From: Spirochaetes bacterium GWB1_27_13
GTDB taxonomy: Bacteria > Spirochaetota > GWE2-31-10 > MWDO01
DNA length: 51,322 nt
Assembly: GCA_001829125.1 (NCBI GenBank)
Contig: MIAN01000222.1
Span: 1-51,322, forward strand
Direction: 5' to 3'
Shown: in pieces, positions 25,942 through 33,806 of the stretch
How positions within the stretch are numbered: the first letter of the stretch is position 1
Layout of the letters: each line of letters opens with the position of its first letter
Notes under the pieces: generated by a model
Seen by the model: the letters and a program-made list of their open reading frames with translations, nothing else
What the model was told of the DNA's origin: nothing
Database searches by the model: none
Translations under genes and position numbers: made by a program

Positions 25942-26835
25942 ATGAAAAACTTTTTTTTCTCTTTTATTATTTTTTTTGTTTTTGCTTGTTCTAATGATTC
26001 TCAGTTAATAAATCAAACTAAGCAAAAGATTAAAAATATTGAAGATAATATTAAAAATTATGAAGTTATAATTCATACAGTTGTAATTTCGGAAAATCAG
26101 AATGGTGACATTTTTGGATATTATAATGGAAATAATATAGTTAAAGTTCAATTTAGTACTTATTCTGAAACTGAGGGTTTAGAAGAAGACTTTTATTTAG
26201 AAAATTCAAATATTATTTTCTATAAAGAAACAAAAATTAATGCAAATCCTTCTACTGGTGAATTAAATCAAAGAAATGGAACTTCTTATTATTTTGATAA
26301 AGATCAAAAATTGAGTATAGTTACAGATAATTCAAATAAAATGATTACTTATACAGAATCGGATTTATCAGAAAAAGGTTCTGAGATTATTTTATCATTA
26401 GAAACTTATATGAGTCTTGTTACAAAAGAGAGTATTGAAGAAGAGGGATATGAAGAAAATTCGAGCACTTATCATAATACAGCATATAATTTTATGATCA
26501 ATGATTTACCTGAGAATATTATAATATCTTTTGATGAAAGTGAAGCAAATCAAGATTTAAGTAAAGGCGTATCGATTGATATTTTAGAAAAAGAACATAC
26601 AAATCCAATAGGACAAATACAAGTTTTTTCTTATAAAGAAAATGCTTTTGATATGTCTAAGGCAAATGATAAGATAGATAGATTTAAAGTGCTTAGAGAA
26701 GAATTTGCAAAAGATGATATTACTAAAGTTAGATTTATATTACAAGATCAAGAACATAATTTTACTTATATAATTAATATATCAAAAGATTATGAAAATA
26801 TTATAAAAGATAATTTTGTAGTTCCTGCTGGTTAA
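25942..26835 (+). CDS. hypothetical lipoprotein
   Basis: A lipobox signal (MKNFFFSFIIFFVFACSN, Cys16) with GGAGA before ATG 25942. The mature 280 aa are acidic and predicted to be mostly beta-strand. There is no family I recognise. A short coiled stretch (LINQTKQKIKNIEDNIKNYE) directly after the anchor could serve as a spacer from the membrane. It starts 8 bp after ilvE, so it is co-transcribed, although no metabolic link is visible. Confidence 0.7.
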   Translation: MKNFFFSFIIFFVFACSNDSQLINQTKQKIKNIEDNIKNYEVIIHTVVISENQNGDIFGYYNGNNIVKVQFSTYSETEGLEEDFYLENSNIIFYKETKINANPSTGELNQRNGTSYYFDKDQKLSIVTDNSNKMITYTESDLSEKGSEIILSLETYMSLVTKESIEEEGYEENSSTYHNTAYNFMINDLPENIIISFDESEANQDLSKGVSIDILEKEHTNPIGQIQVFSYKENAFDMSKANDKIDRFKVLREEFAKDDITKVRFILQDQEHNFTYIINISKDYENIIKDNFVVPAG

Positions 26836-26855
26836 CCTAGAAAAGCGAGAGCAGA

Positions 26856-26960
26856 TTGTCGCAGGATTATACAGATTAAAGTCTAATTACTTGATTGTAA
26901 AGTAATTAGATTTTATAATAAAACAGATTATTTTCTGAGTTTTTTATAACATTATATATG
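26856..26960. repeat. ACAGATTA-family intergenic repeat, copy F (forward orientation)
   Basis: It carries the longest version of the central hairpin, TCTAATTACTT (26882-26892) / AAGTAATTAGA (26900-26910), 11 bp and perfect. GATTGTC...ACAGATTAAAG precedes it, and a degenerate second hairpin (ATAAAACAG...CTGAGTTTTTTAT) follows. It sits between a lipoprotein gene and the pheA promoter and could act as a terminator-like structure in RNA. Confidence 0.8.
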
Positions 26961-26996
26961 GCAATACTGAAATATTTTAGTATAAAAATAAATATT

Positions 26997-27025
26997 TTGA
27001 CAAAATAAAAATAATTGAGTATAAT
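26997..27025 (+). promoter_or_regulatory. near-consensus promoter placing pheA on a very short leader
   Basis: TTGACA (26997-27002), 17 bp and TATAAT (27020-27025) match consensus exactly. Initiation about 7 nt further on would be at about 27032, only about 5 nt before ATG 27037. There is no ribosome binding site, so the mRNA is probably leaderless or nearly so. Confidence 0.8.
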
Positions 27026-27036
27026 AAGTTTAATTT

Positions 27037-27831
27037 ATGAAAAAAATAGCTTTTTTGGGTCCTAATGCAACATTTACACACGAAGCTTCATTAAAATACT
27101 TCGGCGAAAACAACGAATTCATTCCGATTAATAGGATTAGTGAAATTTATAACAAAATTATGAGTGATGAAGTTGATTTTGGAGTAGTTCCTTCAGAAAA
27201 TTCTATTGGAGGCAGCATTAGTGATACTCTTGATTTATTTATAAAAACACATTTAAAAGTCTATGATGAAGTTATATTACAGATTAAACAAAATTTACTT
27301 TCTAAATTAACAGATAAATCACAGATAAAAAAAATATTTTCTCATCCACAATCTCTAATGCAATGTTCTGGCTATATTTCAGCTAATTTTAAAGGTGTTG
27401 AATGTATAGAGACATCATCAAATGCGAAAGCAAGCATTCTGGCAAAAGATGAACCTGATTCAGCTGCAATTGGTCCTAAACTTTGTGCAAAAGAATATGA
27501 TTTGAATATTATCGAAGAAGGAATAAATGACTCTAAAAAGAATGAAACAAAATTTTATATTATTTCAAAAACTTATGGCAATAAAAAAAATAAATCTTTA
27601 ATAATATTTTCTGTGCCAAATAAATCAGGAAGCCTTTTTAATATATTAAAAGTATTTAAAAAATATAAAATTAATATGACTAAAATTGAATCTCGCCCAT
27701 CAAAAACAAAAAACTGGGAATATGTTTTTATTGTTGAATATGAAAATTCTAAAGAACAAAAAAACAACGAGGTTTTTATTAAAAAATTAAAAGGTGAATG
27801 TGATTATTTTGATTATCTTGGTCATTATTAG
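27037..27831 (+). CDS. pheA: prephenate dehydratase with ACT domain
   Basis: It makes phenylpyruvate from prephenate in phenylalanine synthesis. The PDT domain spans residues 1-175: IAFLGPNATFTHEASLKYFG, DFGVVPSENSIGGSISDTLD, SHPQSLMQCSGYI and AAIGPKLCAKEYDLNIIEEG. The catalytic TRF motif reads TKF (NETKFYIISK), a conservative Arg-to-Lys change. The ACT regulatory domain (about 187-264), with ESRPSKTKNWEYVFIVE, gives phenylalanine feedback. There is no chorismate mutase domain, so this is the monofunctional type. At 264 aa it is normal. ATG 27037 agrees with the family start despite lacking a ribosome binding site. Confidence 0.9.
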   Translation: MKKIAFLGPNATFTHEASLKYFGENNEFIPINRISEIYNKIMSDEVDFGVVPSENSIGGSISDTLDLFIKTHLKVYDEVILQIKQNLLSKLTDKSQIKKIFSHPQSLMQCSGYISANFKGVECIETSSNAKASILAKDEPDSAAIGPKLCAKEYDLNIIEEGINDSKKNETKFYIISKTYGNKKNKSLIIFSVPNKSGSLFNILKVFKKYKINMTKIESRPSKTKNWEYVFIVEYENSKEQKNNEVFIKKLKGECDYFDYLGHY

Positions 27832-27899
27832 TTTAAGATAAATTTATTTTAAAATATTTATCTATTTTAAATTTACAAGAAATATATTATATTTATAAT

Positions 27900-28973
27900 A
27901 TGAAAAACAAATACTTTTTATTATTTCCTATTTTTTTATTATTCACAAACTGTATATTAACATTCGATACGTATGTAAAAGAATCAACAGGAATAAAAGA
28001 ATTTTCTATTGATATGCCGATTTTTGTAGATTTTAATCATAAATTACAAACATATTTAGTTTACAAAATTATTAAGTATAACGATAAGAGGATTCCACAA
28101 TTGCAATTTACTTATAAGAGTAATGATGCTAAAATATTTGTTGATGTAAATAATCTTGATATAAAAAGCCAAGCAACAGAAGAAGATCGAACCCAACAAA
28201 AAATTCAAGAAGAGAAAGACGAGTATCAAAGAAAATTAGAAGAATATGAAAAAGAAAAAAAATGGGCAGAAGAACATAATTTTTCTATACCAATAAAACC
28301 TGAAGAACCGTCATATACAACAAAGTACACTGTTATAAAATTAAAATTTGATTATAGTTATAATATAAAAATAACAAAAGATACTAATATAATTTTTGAG
28401 AATGCTTGCAAAAATATTTATACTGAAGAATTTGTTAAAGACAATTATAAGACTTCAAAATATAATATGGTAGAAACGGGTAATGTTGGAAGTGATATAA
28501 TTAGTAATATTTTTGGTAGTATTATACAAGGTTTGATTGATAGCGGAATAAATGCAATATCAAATGCTATAAATCAAAAAGATGCTGCGTCTCTACTAAA
28601 ACTTTCAAGCGATAAATTGTTGGATAAGATAACAAGAGAAGTTTATGCTGAAATAAGTAGTAGATTTCTATATTATGGTAAGGGGAATTTATATCTTCTT
28701 TCTATAAATAAGAGAATAGATGATGAAATATCTAGTAAAATAAATAAATTTTCAGAAAGACAAAAAATAATTGAATATTTGGAAATGTTTTCAAAAAATA
28801 CAACAAATAATGATGTAAAAACAAGAGTTCTTTTGAATATTGCTTTATTATATTATTATGAAAAAGACAATGAATTAAAACAAAAATATTACCAACTTGC
28901 AAAGAAACGATCGATCAATTTTATAACATTAAATGATTTAAATTATATAAAAGGATTCTTAACTGATTTTTGA
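27900..28973 (+). CDS. hypothetical lipoprotein with a coiled-coil segment
   Basis: A lipobox signal (KYFLLFPIFLLFTNC, Cys18). A highly charged helix (EEDRTQQKIQEEKDEYQRKL, about residues 93-125) interrupts a beta-rich domain. A Gly/Ile-rich stretch (GSDIISNIFGSIIQGLIDSG, about 200-222) could be a membrane-active or buried helix. The C-terminus is helical and TPR-like (LLNIALLYYYEKDNELKQKY). I do not recognise the family. There is no clear ribosome binding site before ATG 27900. It ends 5 bp from convergent rsmI. Confidence 0.65.
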   Translation: MKNKYFLLFPIFLLFTNCILTFDTYVKESTGIKEFSIDMPIFVDFNHKLQTYLVYKIIKYNDKRIPQLQFTYKSNDAKIFVDVNNLDIKSQATEEDRTQQKIQEEKDEYQRKLEEYEKEKKWAEEHNFSIPIKPEEPSYTTKYTVIKLKFDYSYNIKITKDTNIIFENACKNIYTEEFVKDNYKTSKYNMVETGNVGSDIISNIFGSIIQGLIDSGINAISNAINQKDAASLLKLSSDKLLDKITREVYAEISSRFLYYGKGNLYLLSINKRIDDEISSKINKFSERQKIIEYLEMFSKNTTNNDVKTRVLLNIALLYYYEKDNELKQKYYQLAKKRSINFITLNDLNYIKGFLTDF

Positions 28974-28978
28974 ATTAA

Positions 28979-29656
28979 TTAAAGTTTTCCTTCGATTATT
29001 ATCAAAAATTCCCCTTTTTTTACATTACTTTCTATTATTTGTTTTTCAACTTGTGATATACTTCCATAGAATAACTTTTCATCTTCCATCGTGAGGTTAT
29101 AAGGTATAAACACTCTTCTTTCTTTTAAATATTTTTTTAATGACTCTAAAATATTTGGTAATCTGTAAGGTGCTTCCATTAAAATTATTGCTTCTTTTCT
29201 TTTTAAAATATTTAATAACTTACTTTCGCGTTCTTCAAGTTTTCGAGGAAGAAAACCCACAAAATAAAAATCTTTAATTTTAAAAGGTGATAGAGAAAGT
29301 GCTAAAATTAGTGAGTTTGGGCCTGGTAATCCAGTTATTTTAAAATTGTTAGCTCTTATCGAACTTATGAGTTTATATCCTGGGTCTTCAAAAAGAGGAG
29401 TGCCACAATCAGAAATTAAACCTCCTTTTTCACCTTTTTTTAACAACTCTATTGTAAGGCTAATAGCTTCATCTTCATTATGCTCATTGCAAAGGATAAA
29501 TTTTTTTGGTGGAATATTCAAGTATCCAAAAAGTCTCTTGTATTCTCGTTCTTCTTCACAAACAATAAAATCGAGTTCTTTTAAAATTTCTATGGCTCTA
29601 ATTGTTATGTCTTTATAATTTCCAATAGGAGTTGCTATAACAAAAAAATTGTACAA
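28979..29656 (-). CDS. rsmI: 16S rRNA (cytidine1402-2'-O)-methyltransferase
   Basis: This SAM-dependent enzyme of the tetrapyrrole-methylase fold modifies C1402 of 16S rRNA in the decoding centre. VIATPIGNYKDITIRAIEIL (about residues 5-24), CEEEREYKRL (usual CEDTR), GLISDCGTPLFEDPGYKL and ITGLPGPNSLILALSLS are the RsmI signatures, with FVGFLPRK and LMEAPYRLP following. The start is TTG 29656 with GGAG 6 nt upstream. The 225 aa are shorter than E. coli RsmI (286 aa), because the C-terminal extension is absent. Confidence 0.92.
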   Translation of the reverse strand: MYNFFVIATPIGNYKDITIRAIEILKELDFIVCEEEREYKRLFGYLNIPPKKFILCNEHNEDEAISLTIELLKKGEKGGLISDCGTPLFEDPGYKLISSIRANNFKITGLPGPNSLILALSLSPFKIKDFYFVGFLPRKLEERESKLLNILKRKEAIILMEAPYRLPNILESLKKYLKERRVFIPYNLTMEDEKLFYGSISQVEKQIIESNVKKGEFLIIIEGKL

Positions 29657-29696
29657 AAAATCTCCTTGTTTTAAATTTATCTCTCACAAAAATATT

Positions 29697-29733
29697 GAAC
29701 ACAGAGATAGACAAAACTCTTCTCTCCGTGTTC
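29697..29733 (-). terminator. imperfect hairpin after the four-repeat lipoprotein gene
   Basis: GAACAC (29697-29702) pairs with GTGTTC (29728-29733), and GAGA (29704-29707) with TCTC (29721-29724). It lies just downstream of the leftward lipoprotein gene. The A/T tract is poor, so this is a tentative terminator. Confidence 0.4.
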
Positions 29734-29746
29734 TCCTGTGAATGAT

Positions 29747-31420
29747 TTATTCAAATTTTATTGTATTTATATCCATACCAAGATTTCTATTGTCATTATT
29801 TACACCCATAGATTTTGGGTTAAATGTAGTTGATGATATTTTAATCTCTGTAACTTCTTTAATGGTTTTATCCATTTCAAAGTAAAAAGATTTATCTACT
29901 TTTTTGCTAAATTTGAGTTCTACATTATTTAAATATAATTTTAGATTTAACTTTGCAAGATCATCTTTAATTAAATTCCAACCATTGGTTGTTAATACAA
30001 CAAAATTATCATTAGGGTCTACTTGATAACTTAGATTTTTTATAATACCATTTCCATCAGTCCATATATTATCAAAGAAATTTTCTACCATAACACCTTT
30101 ATCTATTGCATCTTGTAATATTAAAGATTTGGTTGGCATTTTATATACACCAGCAAGTTTAATAGAATTTACATCAATACCAAGATTTCTAGCATCATTA
30201 TTTATGCCCATAGCTTTTGGGTTGAATGTATTTGAAGAAATTTTGATTTCTGTTATTTCAGAGATGTTGTCTGTTAAATTAAAGTAAAAAGAATTAAGAA
30301 TTTTTTTATTAAATTTTAATTCTATATTATTTACAAACATTTTAAGATTTAACTTTGATGGATTATCTTTTAGGACATTCCAACCATTGGTTGTTAATAA
30401 TAAATATTTATCTTCTTGATTATTGATTGGAAAAACTATATTTTTTATAATGCCATTTCCATTTGTCCACACTTCATCTAAGAAATTTTCTAGTATTACA
30501 CCATTATTTATCGCATTAGCCAATACTAGAGATTTGTCTGTTATTTTATAAGTTGCTGCAATTCTAATAGAATTTAAATCAATACCAAGGTCTCTTGTGT
30601 CATTATTTACCCCCATAGATTTTGGGTTAAATGTATTTGAAGAAACTTTGATTTCGGTTATTTCTGTAATAGTTTTATCAATTTCAAAATAGTAACTATT
30701 ATTTACTTGTTTAGCAAAGGATAATTCTTTATTATTTATAAAAAATTTCAAATTTAATTTTTTTATGTCTGATTTTATTAAATTCCAGCCATAAGTGTTT
30801 AATATAATAAATTTATCTTCGGGTGATATTTTATAGCTAATATTTTTAATTAGTCCAAAATCTTTTAACCAGATATTATCCCAAAAATTTTCTAAAACAG
30901 CTCCATTAGCCAAAGCATCTTGAATATTCAAAACTTTGTTTGAGATTCTATATAATCCAAGAATTTTAATCGATTTAATATCAATACCAAGGTCTCTATT
31001 ATCATTATTTTTACCCATTGCCATAGGATTAAAAGTCGCAGAAGTAAGTCTAATTTCTTTAATTTCTTTTACGTCTTTATCTAATTCAAAATAATAGGAG
31101 TCTAACATTTTAAAAGCGAATTTTAATTCTTTTTCATTAGTAAAAGTTTTTAAATTTAATTTTGAAATGTCATCCTTAATCAAATTCCAACCATTAGTAT
31201 TGATAACAAGGTATTTATCATCTGGTTCTATTATGTAGCTTATATTTTTTATTGTACTATCGTTTTTACTCCACAAATCGTCATAAAAATTTTGAAGAAC
31301 AGCTCCTCCATTTTTTGCGTCTAATGGAACCAACGTTTTGTTTAAAATTGTATATTTGTTAAAACTACAAGAGGTAATTAATGATAAAATAACAAAGATC
31401 AAAATATTTATTTTTTTCAT
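29747..31420 (-). CDS. lipoprotein made of four tandem ~133-aa domains
   Basis: The lipoprotein signal MKKINILIFVILSLITSC (Cys18) supports ATG 31420, which has GGGGAG upstream. An ATG at 31480 would add 20 residues before the signal. The 540-aa mature part is four copies of one domain. Each has NFxDxxW...IIKNISY, then NTNGWNLIKDDxxKLNLK, then TFNPKSMGVNNDNRDLGIDI near its end. The last motif recalls the NDxRxLG strand of some carbohydrate-associated beta-sandwich domains, but I cannot name a family. It is anchored in a membrane and probably exposed. It may bind glycans or other surface ligands. Confidence 0.85.
   Translation of the reverse strand: MKKINILIFVILSLITSCSFNKYTILNKTLVPLDAKNGGAVLQNFYDDLWSKNDSTIKNISYIIEPDDKYLVINTNGWNLIKDDISKLNLKTFTNEKELKFAFKMLDSYYFELDKDVKEIKEIRLTSATFNPMAMGKNNDNRDLGIDIKSIKILGLYRISNKVLNIQDALANGAVLENFWDNIWLKDFGLIKNISYKISPEDKFIILNTYGWNLIKSDIKKLNLKFFINNKELSFAKQVNNSYYFEIDKTITEITEIKVSSNTFNPKSMGVNNDTRDLGIDLNSIRIAATYKITDKSLVLANAINNGVILENFLDEVWTNGNGIIKNIVFPINNQEDKYLLLTTNGWNVLKDNPSKLNLKMFVNNIELKFNKKILNSFYFNLTDNISEITEIKISSNTFNPKAMGINNDARNLGIDVNSIKLAGVYKMPTKSLILQDAIDKGVMVENFFDNIWTDGNGIIKNLSYQVDPNDNFVVLTTNGWNLIKDDLAKLNLKLYLNNVELKFSKKVDKSFYFEMDKTIKEVTEIKISSTTFNPKSMGVNNDNRNLGMDINTIKFE
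29760..31340 (-). repeat. four ~402-bp internal gene repeats
   Basis: The NNDxRxLG-encoding segment recurs at about 29780, 30182, 30588 and 30988, a period of 401-406 bp. Protein copies are roughly 50-65% alike by eye, so the duplication is old but the frame and spacing are kept. Confidence 0.8.
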
Positions 31421-31559
31421 AAAAAAAACTCCCCATTTATTTTTTTGAGATAATATATATAATTTTTTTTTAAATGTCAAAATAAATAGAAAAATCTAAT
31501 ATTTTTTTACAATGTATTGACTTAAAATAAGTTTCATATATACTAAATTATACTGAAAT

Positions 31560-31745
31560 ATTTTAGATTTTCAGAAATCATAGACTATAAATTAATAAAA
31601 TTATTCCAATTTCATTAATTTTAGATATATAATTAAACTCGAAAAATAACTAGTTTGATTATATACCTAATTACTTTAATATAAAATAATTATACAATTT
31701 TAATCTGTGTAATTAATAACAATCTGATTAATCTGTGTTATATCA
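31560..31745. repeat. ACAGATTA-family intergenic repeat, copy G (reverse, long form)
   Basis: It is a long copy carrying both hairpins in reverse order to copy C. First come imperfect TATAATTAAAC / GTTTGATTATA arms (about 31628 and 31653). Then come CTAATTACTTTAATATAAAA and TAATTATACAATTTTAATCT, and the tail ACAATCTGATTAATCTGTGT TATA. It ends next to the start of the pterin-type operon. Confidence 0.8.
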
Positions 31746-31760
31746 AAGGATTTAATTTTT

Positions 31761-32423
31761 ATGGAACATATTATCCCAAAAATTACTATTAGTTATGCTC
31801 AAAGTATTGATGGAAATATTGCCACTATTACTGGTGAGTCAAAATGGATTTCTACTGATGAAACTTTAAGTTTGACCCAACAATTAAGAAGAGATAATGA
31901 TGGCATTTTAGTTGGGATTGGCACTATTTTAAAAGATAATCCGTATTTAACTTGTAGAATTCCAGATTCAAAATCTCCTGTAAGAATAATATTAGATTCT
32001 AAACTAAGAATACCTTTTGATTGTGAAATAGTAAAAACTGCTAAAACATATAAAACAATAATTTTTTATGTTGATGATATAAATAATAGAAAACAAATTT
32101 TAGAAAATGAAAATGTAATAACAATAAAATCAGAAAAAGATTTGAAAGGTGAAATAAATATTAGCTTTTTATTAAAAACTCTTAAAAATATGAATATAAA
32201 TACACTTTTTGTAGAAGGTGGCGGTAAAGTAATAACTTCTTTTATAAAACATCGATTTGTTGATAAAATGATAATTGTTATTGCTCCAATAATTATAGGA
32301 GATGGAGTCAAGGCTATTGGAGATATTGGCATTAGTTATTTAAAAGATTCTATAAAACCAAAAAATTCTAAAATTATTCAACTTGGAGATCAAGTAGTAT
32401 GGGAGTTAAATTTTAATGAATAA
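31761..32423 (+). CDS. RibD C-terminal-type (DHFR-fold) reductase
   Basis: This is a pyrimidine/pteridine reductase of the RibD_C family, an NADPH enzyme related to dihydrofolate reductase. ISYAQSIDGNIAT (about residues 8-20), RRDNDGILVGIGTILKDNPYL and LFVEGGGKVITSFI (about 148-161) are its landmarks. There is no RibD deaminase domain. It opens a tight four-gene operon and overlaps the next gene by 8 bp. The substrate in riboflavin synthesis would be a diaminopyrimidine-one. In this context with a PTPS-like protein, a pterin or related GTP derivative is possible. AAAGGA lies upstream of ATG 31761, slightly far. Confidence 0.85.
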   Translation: MEHIIPKITISYAQSIDGNIATITGESKWISTDETLSLTQQLRRDNDGILVGIGTILKDNPYLTCRIPDSKSPVRIILDSKLRIPFDCEIVKTAKTYKTIIFYVDDINNRKQILENENVITIKSEKDLKGEINISFLLKTLKNMNINTLFVEGGGKVITSFIKHRFVDKMIIVIAPIIIGDGVKAIGDIGISYLKDSIKPKNSKIIQLGDQVVWELNFNE

Positions 32424-33402
32424 CAAAAGTTTATCTTTATGGTTTAACTCACCCGGAAAAGTTGAAATTAAAGAAGAAGTACTAATAAAAGAAGATGGAA
32501 AAATTCTATTTAACTCTTCTTTAATGGGGATTAGTGCGGGTACAGAGATGCTTTTTTTTGATGGAAAAATAAATCTTGGTATAGATGCAGACTCTTCTAT
32601 TGATGCGTTGTCTACTAGAATACAATATCCAATGAAATATGGCTATATAAACGCTGGTTTTTTAGAAAATGGTAAAAAAGCATTCGCATTTTATCCACAT
32701 TCTACAAAATTCTATATAAATTCAAAAGATTTACTTATTTTACCAGAAGATATTGATTTTAATGATGCTATCTTTATTCCAAATATGGAAACTGCTTTAA
32801 ATATAGTGCAGGACTCAGAAATTATTTTTGGTGAAACTGTTTGTGTATTTGGGCTTGGCGTTGTTGGACTTTTGATTTGTGAAATTTTAAAGTTGAATGG
32901 TGTAAAAAAAATTATTGCAATCGATCCTTCTTCATTTAAAAGAGAAAAATCTAAAAATTTTGGCTGTCAAAGTTTATATTTTGAAAATAATGAAAAATTA
33001 ATTTCTGAAATTTATAAATTAACAGAGAATAGGGGAGTTGACATTGCTATAAATGTGTCAGGTAGTTCATTGGCTTTACAAAATGCCATTAATATTTTAG
33101 CTTTTTCTGGTACTTTGATAGAAGGTTCTTGGTATGGCAATAAAAATGTTTGTTTAAATCTTGGAACTAATTTTCACAGAAAAAGATTAAAGATTAAAAG
33201 TAGCCAAGTTTCTACAATAAACCCAGATTTAACAGGAAGATGGGATAAAAAAAGAAGATTTAATTTAGTTTTTGAACTTTTGAGAGAAATAAAACCTTCA
33301 AAATACATAACTCATACTTTTAAATTAATTGATGGGCAAAAATGTTTTGATTTTATAAAATATAATAAAGATTTGATAATTCAAGTCGCTTTACAACCTT
33401 AA
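32416..33402 (+). CDS. MDR-family dehydrogenase lacking the catalytic zinc Cys
   Basis: This is a medium-chain dehydrogenase/reductase of 328 aa. The usual zinc-binding GxCGSD loop reads GISAGTEML (about residues 38-46), so the catalytic Cys is absent. The nucleotide-binding loop is VFGLGVVGLLICEIL (about 148-162). FAFYPHSTKFYI, IEGSWYGNKNVCLNLG and FHRKRLKIKSSQVSTINP match a sub-family that I recall lying beside PTPS-like genes in other phyla (ISrGTE, LYPHQ, SWYG, FHsrRL-SSQV). It overlaps the RibD-type gene by 8 bp and is 14 bp from the PTPS gene. The reaction is unknown. Reduction or oxidation of a pterin side chain is my inference. Confidence 0.85.
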   Translation: MNNKSLSLWFNSPGKVEIKEEVLIKEDGKILFNSSLMGISAGTEMLFFDGKINLGIDADSSIDALSTRIQYPMKYGYINAGFLENGKKAFAFYPHSTKFYINSKDLLILPEDIDFNDAIFIPNMETALNIVQDSEIIFGETVCVFGLGVVGLLICEILKLNGVKKIIAIDPSSFKREKSKNFGCQSLYFENNEKLISEIYKLTENRGVDIAINVSGSSLALQNAINILAFSGTLIEGSWYGNKNVCLNLGTNFHRKRLKIKSSQVSTINPDLTGRWDKKRRFNLVFELLREIKPSKYITHTFKLIDGQKCFDFIKYNKDLIIQVALQP

Positions 33403-33416
33403 AATTTGGAGAAATT

Positions 33417-33806
33417 ATGTTTAAAACATCAGTAAAAAGAAATTTTATTGCAAAACATTCCTTAAAAGGTGATTTTGGTAAGGAATCAAAGCCACATAAG
33501 CATAATTATTCTGTTGAATGGATTTGTGTTGTTGAAAAACTCGATGATAATGATTTTGGAGTTGATATTGCTTTGATGGAAAAAATTTTACAAGGTGTAT
33601 CAAAAAAAATAAGCAATGTTTTTTTAAATGATATGGATTTTTTTAAAGATAAACAAACAAGTATTGAGAATATGGCTATATTTTTTTTTAATAATTTAAA
33701 AAATAGCCTAATTTCACAAAATTATCAATTTAATAGGATAAAACAAATGGAAATAAAGATTTTTGAGAATAAAAATACTTATTCGTCATATATTATAGAC
33801 TTATGA
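33417..33806 (+). CDS. 6-pyruvoyl-tetrahydropterin synthase-like protein, atypical active site
   Basis: A PTPS/QueD fold of 129 aa. Zinc ligands are kept: His in FIAKHSL (about residue 14) and the HxH of PHKHNYSVEW (about residues 26-28). The pterin-anchoring Glu is in TSIENMA. The catalytic Cys that normally lies between the first His and the HxH is absent (HSLKGDFGKESKPHKH), and the LDHxxLN His is replaced in VFLNDMDFFKD. The protein can probably bind a pterin and zinc, but the standard PTPS or QueD reaction is unlikely. GGAGAA precedes ATG 33417. The stop overlaps the next ATG by 4 bp. Confidence 0.8.
   Translation: MFKTSVKRNFIAKHSLKGDFGKESKPHKHNYSVEWICVVEKLDDNDFGVDIALMEKILQGVSKKISNVFLNDMDFFKDKQTSIENMAIFFFNNLKNSLISQNYQFNRIKQMEIKIFENKNTYSSYIIDL

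Noticed and set aside
27894-27899. TATAAT directly before ATG 27900 as a promoter
   Set aside because: A start seven bases downstream would fall inside the coding sequence, and no -35 lies 17 bp upstream. It is probably chance in AT-rich DNA.
29760-31340. CRISPR-like periodicity
   Set aside because: The 401-406 bp period is the coding repeat of one lipoprotein. No short regularly spaced direct repeats typical of CRISPR were seen anywhere in the window.
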